In this document: positions 43,346 through 55,111 of the stretch, piece after piece
Layout: every line of letters begins with the position of its first letter
Numbering within the stretch: the stretch's first letter is position 1
Notes under the pieces: model-generated
Databases searched by the model: none
Seen by the model: the letters and a program-made list of their open reading frames with translations, nothing else
What the model was told of the DNA's origin: nothing
NCBI GenBank assembly: GCA_023362775.1
Contig: JALMGJ010000004.1
Location: forward strand, 77,335,798 to 77,399,797
Direction: 5' to 3'
DNA length: 64,000 nucleotides
Source: Charina bottae
Lineage: Eukaryota; Chordata; Lepidosauria; Squamata; Charinaidae
Made by a program: the position numbers and the translations under genes

Positions 43346-46167
43346 AGACCATATTGATAGTAAAAATCTTTTTTTTTCTGAATAAACATTCCAATAGAGT
43401 TGTGCAATAAGTGTGATCTCAATCTGAATGTAAAGGAAAAACTTTTAAGAATTATATCCTGTTTGATTTACTATATCTCTGTGTGTTCCTATCCATCATC
43501 ATTCAGGCAATTTCAAAATATTTTTTTCCACATAACTAGTAGAGAGAAATGCATGTTGTATTGGAGAGAAAATCACCACTTCTCCCTTGATTTGACTGAA
43601 ATAATTTAGTCATTTGCTAAGACATTTTCTCTCATTGAAACCCCAGGGATCTTACAAGCTAGCCTAAGCAGCAAGTAGTCTTACCTGCATATGCAACAAT
43701 ATAATGTAAATTTACCAAAAGATATCTGAAAGACACAAATAAGAAACTAAGTATTGCAGAATAGGAAACTAAATTGTAAATAGAAAAATCCTAACGCAAG
43801 ATTATCATAAAAAGGATAGTTTGGTGGATCCCAAATGTTCAAGAACTCAAAAAGGGAAGAATAAAGATACAAAGGGAATAATTACTAAAAAGGCTAACAA
43901 ATGATTGCTCTTTTGACATGCTAATCAGAAAGAGACATATATGTACACATTATTCATAATTGTAATAGTAGAGAAGAGGGTATGTGTGCACACAAGATCA
44001 TGTACAGGCAACTAACAAAATAATGTATTCCAATCTAGTACAAAAAATTGCTGATGGGGGGTGGTGGTGGTAAAATAAAGAAAGACCCCATATTGGACCT
44101 GACTGAATAATTCACAGAAAATACAAGATATACAGGATATATACAAATAAATAACAAAGCCATTATTGATTTTGGCATTCTATAGTGTGTGTTCCTATAA
44201 ACTTGTCTTTCCTTTTCTGTGAAAATTCTACTCTCATAATAGGGCTGATTTCATTCCACAAGTGAAAACCCAAGATTGGCTTAAGAATTGGAGAGTATAA
44301 AGCAAGAATTGTGGAAGCCTATCTTCCACAGGAGGAAGATAGGCTTAAACTCAAGCATAGTCTTTGCTGTAATAACATTTTCATTTCCTCACATTACCAC
44401 CTGTCTTTTACACTTTTTAAGTCAGTTTTTAACACCAACTTTTCAAATTATGCAGTTTTGTTCAGGTATCCAAGGGAAAGATTTCTTTTTAACATTATTT
44501 GTCATTTGTTCCACCCTGGGATTAAAGTGGAGATTATTAAATTCTGCTTCCCACTAATGTTGTTCTAATGAAATTCTTTTTATTCATACATTTGCTTATT
44601 GGATTCCACAAGAATTAGAACCTTGATAATACAAATGTCTGGCCTGAATGGAAATTAACATGTTTTGCCTTCTAAGTGTGAAGCTCTATTCCTGCAAACA
44701 GTCATTTGAGCAATATCAACATGGGTATTATCCAGAATAATCATGTGGTGAAGTCTCTTAATTTAATGGATTATCTTTTTCTTGGCTATATGAATACAAA
44801 ATCAAAAAGTATATTAGCCCCTCATTAAATCCAGCTGAGAACATCTTCCCCCCTCCCCTCTTTCAATTTACATATAGGGAGCAACTATTCGCATAATAAC
44901 ATGTCCTTCTAATGCCTTGTTTTATTCCTGGGTGAATAAGACTTGCTTATTCAACTGTGAAACAGAATAACTTTTCAGAGTATAAAAAGTATATCTGTAG
45001 CTTTAGGAGACCCATCAAATCACTCTGTAATTTAAGCATGAAGAAAGATTTTCAGGGCAATGTGTTAATTAAGAATGCTTTTCTCCCTTGCAGATCAGCA
45101 CATCATGTTCTAGATGATGGAACCTACTTTCTGCTTTTTCAAACTAACCAGTTTTTCTCCATTACAGTTATTATTAATGTCACTTGACTTTTTCCACCTT
45201 GCATTATATAAAAAATAAGTGACTTGGTTTTCAAGTATGCTAAATTCTTCATACCCCTACAAAAAATTGGATTGGACTGCCATTATATAACAGTATGGAC
45301 TTTCAGGGTACAAATTTCCTGGAACAAAATTTTACGTACTGTTTATTTAATGACAGCTTTGTGGACTCTCCCCCCCCCCCTTTCTTATGATGTTTAACAG
45401 ATTTAACAAACAAAGCCACTAAAAGCAATGGCATAACATTTTGAGAGCTAAAGCAGAAGCAATAGAATAGCTTAATCAACATACCAAAAAAAAAAAAAAG
45501 AATTAAGGAGAGACAAGGGGATAAAATCAGATGTCAACCAGAGCCTGGGCTGATTGAAATAATTAAAACAAAATAAAATCAGCATCAGGATGATTGATCA
45601 GCATATGGAACACAACTGGGATTGTTTAAAAGAAATATGTCCAGCATCATACCAGATTTGGCATTTAACCATTTATTCAGGAATTGGCTTACACACCTTT
45701 AAACTCTTTAATAAGTTTCAGCTAATTTAGTATCTTTATTACAAACAAGCATGAAGCCACAGATGAAGTTGAAGCTTTTTTACCAGTCTGTGCTCCAGGA
45801 TTTAAATTCTAGGGTTCGTTTCAACTACTACTACCTTTCTAGAGGATGGATACATGGCTCTTTTTTGGAAAGCTTCAGGTGGCATCTGATCTATGTTGAC
45901 GTACCAATTCTCCATAGCCTGGGAACTAATGCCAGCTTTACCAGTTTCATTCCTTGGATAGGAACCTGACAGCATTATGCTTCTGGGTGATATAAACATG
46001 ATAGTGCTATATTTGCAATTGGTAGACATACTTTTCCAGTGATTGATTATAAATATCAAACAATATGGGAACAAATAGAATCTTATGAGATGCCAAAGGT
46101 ATGTGATATATTTAGTTGGTGGTATGCTAGAGATAACCCTCCAAAAACTAATTGTGGCCAGGATAAA
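43346..46167. other. AT-rich DNA, no recognised feature
   Basis: 2.8 kb without credible coding sequence or named repeat; contains a poly-C run near 45370-45380 and poly-A near 45487-45500. Confidence 0.45.
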
Positions 46168-46168
46168 T

Positions 46169-46219
<51 letters not shown>

Positions 46220-46500
46220 TTTTATTTAAGTTATTTATACCCCACCCATCTCATATTACAATGACTCTGGGCAGTTTACAAACAGTTAAAAATCAAAAAT
46301 TAAAATATCAATAGAATAAATACAATATAAATATAAATCCATAGATATAAAAATGCAAAATACAAAATGTATAGTCCAAGATGGTGAATAATGTGTTATC
46401 ATTGGCCCCATCAGGGTGCCAACCACCCCAGTGATTGACTCTCCCATCCCAAGTGAGGTGGCACAACCAGGTTTTCCAATTAAATTAAATTGGATTAATT
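46168..46500 (-). mobile_element. (ATTT)n tail and L2 3' end
   Basis: An ATTT run (46168-46224) is followed by TTATACCCCACCCATCTC, CTCTGGGCAGTTTACAAAC and CACAACCAGGTTTTCC, the reverse complement of an L2 3' end, parallel to 13957-14230. Confidence 0.7.
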
Positions 46501-46527
46501 TAATTTAAATTTCATCTAAATTTAAAA

Positions 46528-46683
46528 TTTAAACTGTGCTTATAATCTTATTTCAGCTTTCCTTTGCTTAACAGACCTGAGGTGGTCATAAATGCAGGCA
46601 TTAGTTACAAAGTTACTTTTTCATCACCATCATAACTGCAAATGGTTGCTGTATGAGGCAGTCGCTAAACAAGGACTACCTAT
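46528..46683 (-). mobile_element. Mariner-like MITE fragment
   Basis: Reverse complement of the block at about 62685-62830 (shared TAAGCAAAGGAAAGCT, GATGAAAAAGTAACTTT). It ends with CAAGGACTACCTATA, the terminal inverted repeat of the family seen complete at 55112-55520. Confidence 0.65.
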
Positions 46684-46910
46684 ATTGCATTAAGATTACA
46701 GGACAGCCCCACAAATGGATATTATCTCCAAATGAGCACTGCCTTCTTTGTTTTATAATTAGGAACAAGCAAGACTGCTGTCTTATTTCTCTAGATGTGT
46801 AGTGTAAAGGAAATAGAAAAAGGCTAATATAATTTTTGTACAGGATTCATTCATTTTCTCACCTCTTGACTTTTTTTAAATTACTTTCTATTGTTCTATT
46901 GTCTCCATAG

Positions 46911-47252
46911 AAAAGCCAGAAGACTAGAACACCTCCTTGCCAGCAATCAACACCCAGATAGGCAAAGATTAACACCAAGATTAGCACCAGAGGAGCAATC
47001 AAACAACACAATAGACCCTAATCAAGGAACTATTAACTCAGTCAATCAACCAAGCAGCAAACAACAGCCCAACCAAGGAACTACCAAGGAGAGTACAACA
47101 CCCCCACCAACACAGGCAGGAGAAGCCAGGGTATATAAACAGAGAGCAAGTCCCACTCCCTTTTCACACTGAACGTGTTGCCTAGCCTGGCAATGAAAGG
47201 TATGCAAGAAAACAACAAGGCTCAGAGAGCACCAAGGACTCCACAATTACCA
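46911..47252 (+). mobile_element. Penelope-like 3' end, family 2, hammerhead decayed
   Basis: Shares CCACCAACACAGGCAGG, GGGTATATAAACAGA and the NCTGAA...TTGCCTAGCCTGGCAA...GAAA layout with 42870-43059. Here the core has changed to CTGAACG and GAAAGG, so self-cleavage is unlikely. Sequence upstream (46911-47130) is a 3' region rich in asparagine/glutamine/proline codons that may be the protein's end or untranslated DNA. Confidence 0.7.
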
Positions 47253-48524
47253 CTTCAAATATCCTTGGCACTTTTGTACCACTGTTTGGGAAGCAAGGGC
47301 TGTCAGGGAAGTTTTAGACAGAAAACAACATCACTAAGCACTAGAACCCTCTACCAACTCCAATATTAAAGTTCCAACATACTAGCAAGAATATTTAAAA
47401 AATCTGAATATCCCTGTTGAACAAAAATAAACCTTTCTCACAGGAGATGAAAACTTTGGAAAAATTGCAAGACAAATACTACTAGCTGATTTTAAAGGTA
47501 AATTAGTATTTTTATCCTTCCAACATTGTGATGTCCAATTTACAGTATGCCAGAATAAGATTTGGCTATCCCTGAACTCTCAAGAGTCTATCTAAAGTTT
47601 AATATTCTTTATGCTCTGTTTTCCTTGAAATATTCCTTGTTAATGCACTTTCCGAATGCTATACACTCTGTTATTAGAAGGAGATAACAGCTGAACTAGA
47701 TGATAGTGCTAAGAGCAACTAAGAGTCATTCTTATTCCAAATACAAATGATGAAAATATTGCTCTATATCAAAATATCATCTTGTAAAACATACTAAAAT
47801 ATTATGCATATGCATATATACAAAATATATATTTCAGCAACATTTATTCTTGTTTATTTTAATTAGTTTGATTGTTATATATAATAAGCTATACAAGTTT
47901 AATCAAGTAATAAAGTCCATGAGCACCAGCAGTGCTTTAACATTTGACTAGTGAAGAACTATATACCTTATTTACATTCAAAATTTTGTCTTGTGAAAAA
48001 CGATTGTGGACCTAACAAATTTACTTCACTATGTGGAAAATACAGTATTTGTTTTTTTTTACCCTAATGTATAATCATAACTTTAAGGCAAAGCTGGAAC
48101 TCTTTTTTTAAACACAGACGTACAATACATATTGTTTTCTAAACATCAGTAGTATTTTATTTCACCTAAGCAAATATCTTACTTAGGAAAAAAGGAAATG
48201 TTGTGATGGTTCCTACTTACTTAATGTTAAATTACAAAGACCTACATTTTGGAAGCTTGAAACACTATACTTGTTTATAGCAAAGCAAAGAATGCCAGCC
48301 TCCATTTTTCACTTTCATGCCTCAGCTCTGTGATAAATCCCTTAAATCACATTCTATATGGAAGAATCAGGGGACAAAATAACCCTGAAATTGAGAATTC
48401 CAAAAGAAAGAAAGTTAAAGGAGTAGTACAGTTAGCAATATACAGTAGTTTATAGAAATTAATGCAACAATAAGTTTAAACATAAATGACCAATGCCTTG
48501 ATAGCAGTGTGACTGTCTCTGAAG
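47253..48524. other. AT-rich DNA, no recognised feature
   Basis: Nothing identified. Confidence 0.45.
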
Positions 48525-48640
48525 GCCATCTGCTAGGAGACTAGTAGGTTTCATTGTGCAGGCTGGCCACTGTGAGAATGGACTGGTGGATAGATAGGCC
48601 AGGGGTCTGATCCAGCAGGGCATTGCTTATGTTCTTATGT
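48525..48640 (+). mobile_element. CR1-type LINE 3' end
   Basis: GGTCTGATCCAGCAGGGC followed by TTATGTTCTTATGT, an 8-bp-unit terminal repeat typical of CR1 ends. No coding part. Confidence 0.6.
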
Positions 48641-49398
48641 AAGGCACACTCTCTCTCCCTGCCTCCATCCCCCCCTCTTTCCTTCTCTTACATATAAAGA
48701 TACATGTGATATAGAGGAAAAACTCATACATGAATGTATTATATTGCCAGGTTTGTATTTATTATTCAACAACAGTTTTACCACTGAAAACTGGTAATTT
48801 TGGCAATTTGCAATAAAAAATGAAATTGAAATTAAAAAATTGAGATATTAAAAACAACAATTGAACCAAAAATAAAAAGCCTATGTTTAAAAATGTGCAC
48901 ATGTGTTTAGAAACTTTTAAAAAGCCAACACAATTTTTAGGCCCTTCAATTAGTACAGAATGTATTTCAAAGTACTAAGGCAACTACAGAGGTAATGTAT
49001 ATACAGTTATAATGTATAATGTATATACAGTTACATTATCGCAAAAAGGAAAACAAAAACAAACTTATATATGTACAAGCAGAGTTTGAAGACATGAAGG
49101 AGCTCAAGCCATGGCCTACAAACACAGCCATGGCTAGCTACGCACTTCCCAGTCCTCAGAAGTGGAACACACACACGAACATGGCTAAAAGACCGGACAG
49201 AAGTCAAGAAGCATAGAACACCATTTTGCATGGTTAGATATTCTGTTCTTCCAGCTTTCTGATTGGCTGGAAGTTAGGTGTGACACACACCAGACCTAAA
49301 GCATAGGCCATAGCAGTGCTGCATCTCAGCAAGCATGTGATTCCCCCCTCCCTTGCTCTACACAGAGCAAGGCTTCCCACAGAAGGAATCAGGAGGAC
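48641..49398. other. No recognised feature before copia
   Basis: AT-rich then more balanced sequence near 49080-49395. It may be part of an unrecognised repeat that the copia element interrupted; the other side resumes at 54902. Confidence 0.4.
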
Positions 49399-49403
49399 TT
49401 GTT

Positions 49404-50070
49404 TGTTAGGTGATGGGTAACTACGCGGGGTTCCAGGCTTGAAGTAATCCAAACAACGTGTTGTAAGGCTAACAATATCTTTATTGATAGCATAAGGCAA
49501 TAATGGATGTATAGTGCATTATTGCAAAAAGGTAAAATCAAAGCATAAGCAGAGTTCCATCACCAGAAGTGAGGAAAGAAAAAAAACATCATGGTCTGTG
49601 CAAAGACCAGGCAAAGACCAGGCATGATTACAGTTCAGATACAAGTACATGCAGATAGCAGCCTACATAAAGAACAGAAGACATATATGTAGAACATAAG
49701 TATAAAGGACTACCCATGGTTCATAGCTCACATGTGATTGGTTTAAACATGAGCATCTCTTTCAGTATAGCATTTCTGGTAGTAATTGTACTTACTATAA
49801 AGCATCACACGATGGCAGTGTTGTGTATTGGCCTTTTTTTGAGCTATAGTTGTTTTGAGAACAGTCCTGATTACGGGTTTATTTTGTCTAGCTAGAGATA
49901 TCTCAGCACCTGCCATCTACGTCTCAGATGTTTTGAGAACCAAACTTACAATGCGGAAAACAATGTAGATTGTTTTCACTTGTATTTTTCCACTCTCTGG
50001 CCAGACACAGTGGAAGAAAATGCCATGCGTTTAATTCTGCATAGAATGCTTTAACCAAATAACCTTAACA
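49404..50070 (-). repeat. Copia 3' LTR
   Basis: 667 bp, TG...CA bounded; same length as and apparently identical to 54230-54896. The two copies are made identical at insertion, so lack of differences dates the element as very recent. Confidence 0.95.
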
Positions 50071-50080
50071 CCCCTTCCGC
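50071..50080 (-). other. Copia polypurine tract
   Basis: Minus strand GCGGAAGGGG abuts the 3' LTR start (TGTTAAGG). This is the position where the plus-strand DNA primer is cut by RNase H. Confidence 0.75.
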
Positions 50081-50147
50081 ATGGATTTTTTGAAACACTG
50101 TGGGGGAAAAACTGTTATTTCAAAAGCACACAGAGACACAAATGATT

Positions 50148-53100
50148 TTATTTCAGACACATTTGTTCCAATCCCAATCTGGTTACCATGGTTATATGTT
50201 TTGTAGGAGAAAGTGCTTTCGTGAGAACGTCTGCGATATTTAGTTCAGATGGACAATATTCTAATTGTATAAATTTTTCCTGAATTGCATGCCTCACATT
50301 TTGGTATTTTACATGGATGTATTTCGTGCGATTATTGACATTTTCCGAAGCAGCTAGAGATAGACAGGATTGGGAATCTTCATACATTGTTATTGGTGTA
50401 TTTATATTTACAGATAAATCTGTAAACAATTGTTTTAACCAATACGTTTCATTGATTGCCTCACTGAGGGCCGAGAATTCGGCTTCGCAGGTAGAAACGG
50501 CAATTAATGTTTGTTTTCTTGCTCTCCAGGCAATGGGTGTATTTGCAAACAAACAAACAAAACCACTCACAGACTTTCTGTCTCTCTCTTCTGCAAAAGA
50601 GCTGTCAGCATAAATCACAGGCATTTCAGCCTTGGTGGCTGATATTTTGAGACAAAGATCAGCTGTGCCTTTAAGATAGCGTAGGACCCTCTTTAAACCT
50701 GTCCAATCCCGCATGGATGGTTTGGCAACCTTACGACTAAGCACTCCAACTGAGTAAGCTAAGTCAGGGCGTGTCCATTGTGTTAAGTGTAGCAAACTTC
50801 CTACAGCTGAGTGATACAATGCAGGTTGAGGACAAGGTTCCTCACATGCATCACCCTTTAGGAAATCAAGAGTCATTGGTGTTTTGGTTGGTTTTGCATT
50901 TGACATTTCAAGTTGACTCAACAATTGGTCAATTTTTCTTTTCTGACTCAGATAGAACTCACCACTCTGAGCTCTAGTGACTTCAACACCTAGATAGTAT
51001 TTCAGCTCACCTAGGTCTTTCAATTGAAAGTACTGTCTCAATTGTGTTGCAAACTCTTGTACAAGGTGCAAAGAACCAGTTGCTAGGCAAAAATCATCAA
51101 CATACGTTAGCAACACTGTGTAATCACTTCCAGAACCTCTTACATACACACAAGGATCAGCAACAGACTTCTTAAACTTTAGCTCTAACAAAGCCTTATC
51201 TAAACATTGATGCCAACAACGTCCGGCCTGCTTCAGTCCGTACAGCGCCTTGCGCAGTCTGTACACCTTCTGAGAATTGTCACAAGCATAGCCAGGAGCC
51301 TGCTTCATGTACACAGTTTCAGGGAGCTCTGCATTCAAATATGCTGTGTCAACATCAAAATGATGGACAACAAGTCCACGCTGTGCAGCCAGAGAAAGTA
51401 CCATACGTAAAGACTCTGGTCTAGCTGTGGGTGCATATGTGAGATCATAGTTCAAAAACCTCTCCTGTGCAAATCCCTGAGCAACAAGCCTGGCTTTGTA
51501 CTGCACTGTATTATCAGGAAGAAGTTTCTTTCTGAAAACCCATCTGGAACCAACAGCTTTCTGGGATGGGGGCAAATCAGTGACCTCAAACACCTTTTGA
51601 CTCACTAATGCCTCAAACTCCTTATCCATCGCTGTGTTCCACTTCTCTTGCTCTTCAACAGGCAGATGCAACATCTCCTGGAAAGACTGAGGTTCACAGG
51701 TAATCTGACACACTCTCACCTGCTGAATCACAAATCTGTCAGGCTTCACACCCTTTGTGGAGCGTGCAGACCTACGAGGAATGACCACTGCCTCTTCCTC
51801 ATTGCTGTCCTCTGCCTTTTCACTACCTGAATCCCCCTTCAGATCCTGAACCTGCTCAGGTGAAATTTCCTCTTCCTTCACCTGAGGGGATCCTCTCACC
51901 ACACTAGGAGACTGGGAACCAGAAGGCAGCTGAACTGGTTGTTGTCCAGCCACAGGAGCATGGACAGTTGGCTGTACACTAGATTGCAACAATACTTCTG
52001 AACTAGCATTCAACCTATCCCAACCAGTAGGGTGCTCAAAATTAGCACTTCTAGAGATTACTACACGACCATAGCCTGCAGAAAAACGGTAACCCTTAGA
52101 TCTAGATGAATAACCAACAAACCTTAAGCGTTGTGCTTTTGGCTGGTTCTTCCTTCGCTGAGACTTAGGAATATGCACATATGCAAATGTTCCAAAAACA
52201 CGCAGATGCTTCAGCGAAGGGCGCTTGCCAAACAAAAGGAAATAAGGAACTTCATTTACAGCTGAATTCCACACCCTGTTAGTCAGATACACTGCAGTCA
52301 TGGTAGCCTCACCCCAAAAACGGGCTGGCACCTGGGCATCTAACATCAGGCTATTTCTAATGGTATTAACAACACCAATCTTCCTTTCAGCTATTCCGTT
52401 CTCAGCAGGAACACCAACATTGGCAAGTCTATGGGAGATTCCTTTTCTACGAAGCCAATTCTGAAACTCATGGCCTAGAAACTCTCCTCCACAATCCGAT
52501 TGAAATTGACCTACTTGATAGCCATAATTTCTTTCCACCATTGCAACAAACTCCTTAAAGCGAGCAAAAGCCTCCGCTTTAGATTTGAGCAAATAACAAA
52601 ACGTATAGCGAGTATGGTCATCCACCAAAAAGAACATGAAACGCGCCCCCCCTTCACTAGGAGCATTGGGGCCGGCTAAGTCTCCATGAACCAACTGAAA
52701 AGGCCTAGTTGACACTCTGTCACTTTTTCTAGCAATAGGAGCAGCCTTAATTTTAGATTGTTTGCACACAGTACAATCAAGAAAGTCATCACACTTTTTG
52801 GATCCTAACTCAGGATACACCTTGGCCAGTTGGGACAAACTTCCCCACCCGGGATGTCCCAAAACTCTGTGATAATAGTGAATGCATTTGTTATGTGGGG
52901 GAACATTGGAAATACAATTTCCTGACACAATCCCCTGCTTAGGAAGCATTTCATACAATTGATTCACTAACTTCCCCCTAGCACATTCTATCCCATCTTT
53001 TTCAATAGAACATCCAGTACCCTTGAACACAACAGTATAACCAGACTTTACCAGGGCTGGAACGCTAAGGAGGGAAAAGTCAAGTGTAGGTACACACAAC

Positions 53101-54107
53101 ACATTTTGCATATTTACCCCCAAACAAGGAATGTATACTTCACCCTGAAAGGACACATCAGCCATAGATCCATCAGCCAGAGCAACCTGTTGGACGTTAG
53201 GCTTGCTTTTTGATAACAACAACTGTTCATTGTTGACAATGATTTGACTACAGGCTGAGTCCAAAAGCCAAGTCTCTGGGGAACGTCTACTCACAGCCGT
53301 GAGCAAAGCAGACACCTGGGTACGTTGTCTAGGCGCTTGTTTCCCCTTCTTTCGTACAAACCTCTTTCCACTGGCTCCACCGGCTGGGCGAGGTGGCTGG
53401 GGACAGTCTCTCATGAAGTGTTGGGTCGAGTTGCACCGGAAACATCTCCTCACAGCACACGCAGCCTCTGTTCCAACTGGAAAACGCTGAGCTGAAGCCT
53501 CAGGAACAGCAACAGATGACTTACTCTGCATTTTCTCCAAATCACGAGCTTGCTGGATTTCTTGCAGGCGATTTGTAAGATAATCCACAGTTAGGTCTTG
53601 GGGCCTCAACGTCTGAGTTGCCTCGATGAGCATGTCAAAGCTCTTGTCCAAGCTTGACAGGATGATACAAGCTCTCTGGGTATCAGGGATCACAACATCC
53701 CGGTCCTCAAGTTCAAGAAACAAAGTCTTGACTTTATGGAGGTGGGTCATCACGTTTCCACCGGGCTGCAGCTTCAAGTTGTAAAGCTGACGTGATATAC
53801 CAACAATGGCAGCAGAGGTTTGCTTGGAATAAAGGGCTTTAAGAGCTTCCCAACAGGCATGTGCGGTCTCCAAATTACTGATATGCAGTAGCTGTGATGA
53901 TTCTAGTCCCAGAATCAAGTTGCCATAAGCACGATCCAAACACAACTGCACTTCTTCAGTAATAGCACCGGTTGGAGGTGCGTCTTTCACATACTTCCAC
54001 AAACCTTCTTTTAGGAAGAAAGACTTGATCTTCACACACCAGGTCCGATAGTTTGTGCCATTCAAACGCTCAAAGGGCAGACTGGTTAGCCCTGCAGCAG
54101 CAGCCAT
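50148..54107 (-). CDS. Copia Gag-Pol polyprotein, intact 1319 codons
   Basis: Single frame from ATG at 54107 (the frame is open a few codons upstream without ATG) to a stop at 50148. Domains by residue: Gag (UBN2/DUF4219-like) about 1-190; zinc knuckle CFRCNSTQHFMRDC at 222-235; aspartic protease with DSA at about 283-285 (many retroelements have DSG or DTG); integrase zinc region HHCC (H413, H418, C445, C448) and catalytic D476, D538, E574, with 35 residues between the last two; RT with YVDD at 1002-1005; RNase H with D1168, E1208, D1244. The protein would make virus-like particles, reverse-transcribe the RNA and integrate the cDNA. No stop or frameshift breaks it, and no frameshift separates gag from pol. 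Whether it is expressed cannot be told from sequence. Confidence 0.95.
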   Translation of the reverse strand: MAAAAGLTSLPFERLNGTNYRTWCVKIKSFFLKEGLWKYVKDAPPTGAITEEVQLCLDRAYGNLILGLESSQLLHISNLETAHACWEALKALYSKQTSAAIVGISRQLYNLKLQPGGNVMTHLHKVKTLFLELEDRDVVIPDTQRACIILSSLDKSFDMLIEATQTLRPQDLTVDYLTNRLQEIQQARDLEKMQSKSSVAVPEASAQRFPVGTEAACAVRRCFRCNSTQHFMRDCPQPPRPAGGASGKRFVRKKGKQAPRQRTQVSALLTAVSRRSPETWLLDSACSQIIVNNEQLLLSKSKPNVQQVALADGSMADVSFQGEVYIPCLGVNMQNVLCVPTLDFSLLSVPALVKSGYTVVFKGTGCSIEKDGIECARGKLVNQLYEMLPKQGIVSGNCISNVPPHNKCIHYYHRVLGHPGWGSLSQLAKVYPELGSKKCDDFLDCTVCKQSKIKAAPIARKSDRVSTRPFQLVHGDLAGPNAPSEGGARFMFFLVDDHTRYTFCYLLKSKAEAFARFKEFVAMVERNYGYQVGQFQSDCGGEFLGHEFQNWLRRKGISHRLANVGVPAENGIAERKIGVVNTIRNSLMLDAQVPARFWGEATMTAVYLTNRVWNSAVNEVPYFLLFGKRPSLKHLRVFGTFAYVHIPKSQRRKNQPKAQRLRFVGYSSRSKGYRFSAGYGRVVISRSANFEHPTGWDRLNASSEVLLQSSVQPTVHAPVAGQQPVQLPSGSQSPSVVRGSPQVKEEEISPEQVQDLKGDSGSEKAEDSNEEEAVVIPRRSARSTKGVKPDRFVIQQVRVCQITCEPQSFQEMLHLPVEEQEKWNTAMDKEFEALVSQKVFEVTDLPPSQKAVGSRWVFRKKLLPDNTVQYKARLVAQGFAQERFLNYDLTYAPTARPESLRMVLSLAAQRGLVVHHFDVDTAYLNAELPETVYMKQAPGYACDNSQKVYRLRKALYGLKQAGRCWHQCLDKALLELKFKKSVADPCVYVRGSGSDYTVLLTYVDDFCLATGSLHLVQEFATQLRQYFQLKDLGELKYYLGVEVTRAQSGEFYLSQKRKIDQLLSQLEMSNAKPTKTPMTLDFLKGDACEEPCPQPALYHSAVGSLLHLTQWTRPDLAYSVGVLSRKVAKPSMRDWTGLKRVLRYLKGTADLCLKISATKAEMPVIYADSSFAEERDRKSVSGFVCLFANTPIAWRARKQTLIAVSTCEAEFSALSEAINETYWLKQLFTDLSVNINTPITMYEDSQSCLSLAASENVNNRTKYIHVKYQNVRHAIQEKFIQLEYCPSELNIADVLTKALSPTKHITMVTRLGLEQMCLK

Positions 54108-54211
54108 GCTGACCACTCAAAGAAAAACACGTTTACTTCAAAATGCAGCCTTAAAAACAAACCCCGTTGTTACAGCTAGATCCAGCGCAGCAAAGAAAAA
54201 CACAAAATTCT

Positions 54212-54229
54212 CTCTGGGCCACCATAACC
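54212..54229 (-). other. Possible copia primer-binding site
   Basis: Immediately inside the 5' LTR the minus strand reads GGTTATGGTGGCCCAGAG. TGGTGGCCCAGAG partly resembles the complement of an initiator-Met tRNA 3' end but is not an exact match; other tRNAs or a tRNA fragment are possible. Confidence 0.4.
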
Positions 54230-54896
54230 TGTTAGGTGATGGGTAACTACGCGGGGTTCCAGGCTTGAAGTAATCCAAACAACGTGTTGTAAGGCTAACA
54301 ATATCTTTATTGATAGCATAAGGCAATAATGGATGTATAGTGCATTATTGCAAAAAGGTAAAATCAAAGCATAAGCAGAGTTCCATCACCAGAAGTGAGG
54401 AAAGAAAAAAAACATCATGGTCTGTGCAAAGACCAGGCAAAGACCAGGCATGATTACAGTTCAGATACAAGTACATGCAGATAGCAGCCTACATAAAGAA
54501 CAGAAGACATATATGTAGAACATAAGTATAAAGGACTACCCATGGTTCATAGCTCACATGTGATTGGTTTAAACATGAGCATCTCTTTCAGTATAGCATT
54601 TCTGGTAGTAATTGTACTTACTATAAAGCATCACACGATGGCAGTGTTGTGTATTGGCCTTTTTTTGAGCTATAGTTGTTTTGAGAACAGTCCTGATTAC
54701 GGGTTTATTTTGTCTAGCTAGAGATATCTCAGCACCTGCCATCTACGTCTCAGATGTTTTGAGAACCAAACTTACAATGCGGAAAACAATGTAGATTGTT
54801 TTCACTTGTATTTTTCCACTCTCTGGCCAGACACAGTGGAAGAAAATGCCATGCGTTTAATTCTGCATAGAATGCTTTAACCAAATAACCTTAACA
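54230..54896 (-). repeat. Copia 5' LTR
   Basis: Promoter-bearing LTR upstream of the open frame, 667 bp, apparently identical to the 3' LTR. Confidence 0.95.
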
Positions 54897-54901
54897 TTGT
54901 T

Positions 54902-55109
54902 CCCATGCAAACTAGCCATAACAATACATCACATGGTAGTGTCTAGCTTCATATCTAATGATAAGCACAGCCATTCAAAGCTATGGGAAGGCTTTTTTGT
55001 TATCTGGCCACCTGGCGTCACGTCATCATGCTTTGTATAGAAACCAATTTGCTAATCTCATACGAGAAACCTGACAGGATTGACTATCAATCAAAGCAAG
55101 ACAAGCCTA
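54902..55109. other. No recognised feature
   Basis: Short unique stretch between the copia element and a MITE. Confidence 0.4.
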
Positions 55110-55111
55110 TA

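Larger units (their letters stand above)
49404..54896 (-). mobile_element. Complete Ty1/copia LTR retrotransposon
   Basis: 5493 bp, with 667-bp LTRs at both ends (54230-54896 is the 5' LTR, 49404-50070 the 3' LTR) and a perfect 5-bp target duplication TTGTT (49399-49403 and 54897-54901). LTRs start TGTTAAGG and end CCTAACA on the minus strand and look identical throughout. Between them lies one long open frame with all copia domains, a purine tract next to the 3' LTR, and little spare sequence. Copia elements are sparse in amniote genomes; the integrase-before-RT order defines this as copia, not gypsy or retrovirus. There is no envelope gene. Confidence 0.95.

Noticed and set aside
44288..44568. 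Pair of 85-89 codon plus-strand frames
   Set aside because: Two overlapping frames of similar length, no domain and no splice or start context; chance openings in AT-rich DNA.
47046..47172. Asn/Gln/Pro-rich host peptide
   Set aside because: Belongs to the 3' region of a decayed Penelope copy sharing its end with 42870-43059.
49404..54896. Endogenous retrovirus
   Set aside because: Integrase precedes RT and there is no envelope frame, which defines copia rather than a retrovirus.
54230..54896. Segmental duplication of 49404-50070
   Set aside because: Explained as paired LTRs: TG...CA ends, flanking 5-bp duplication and polypurine tract.
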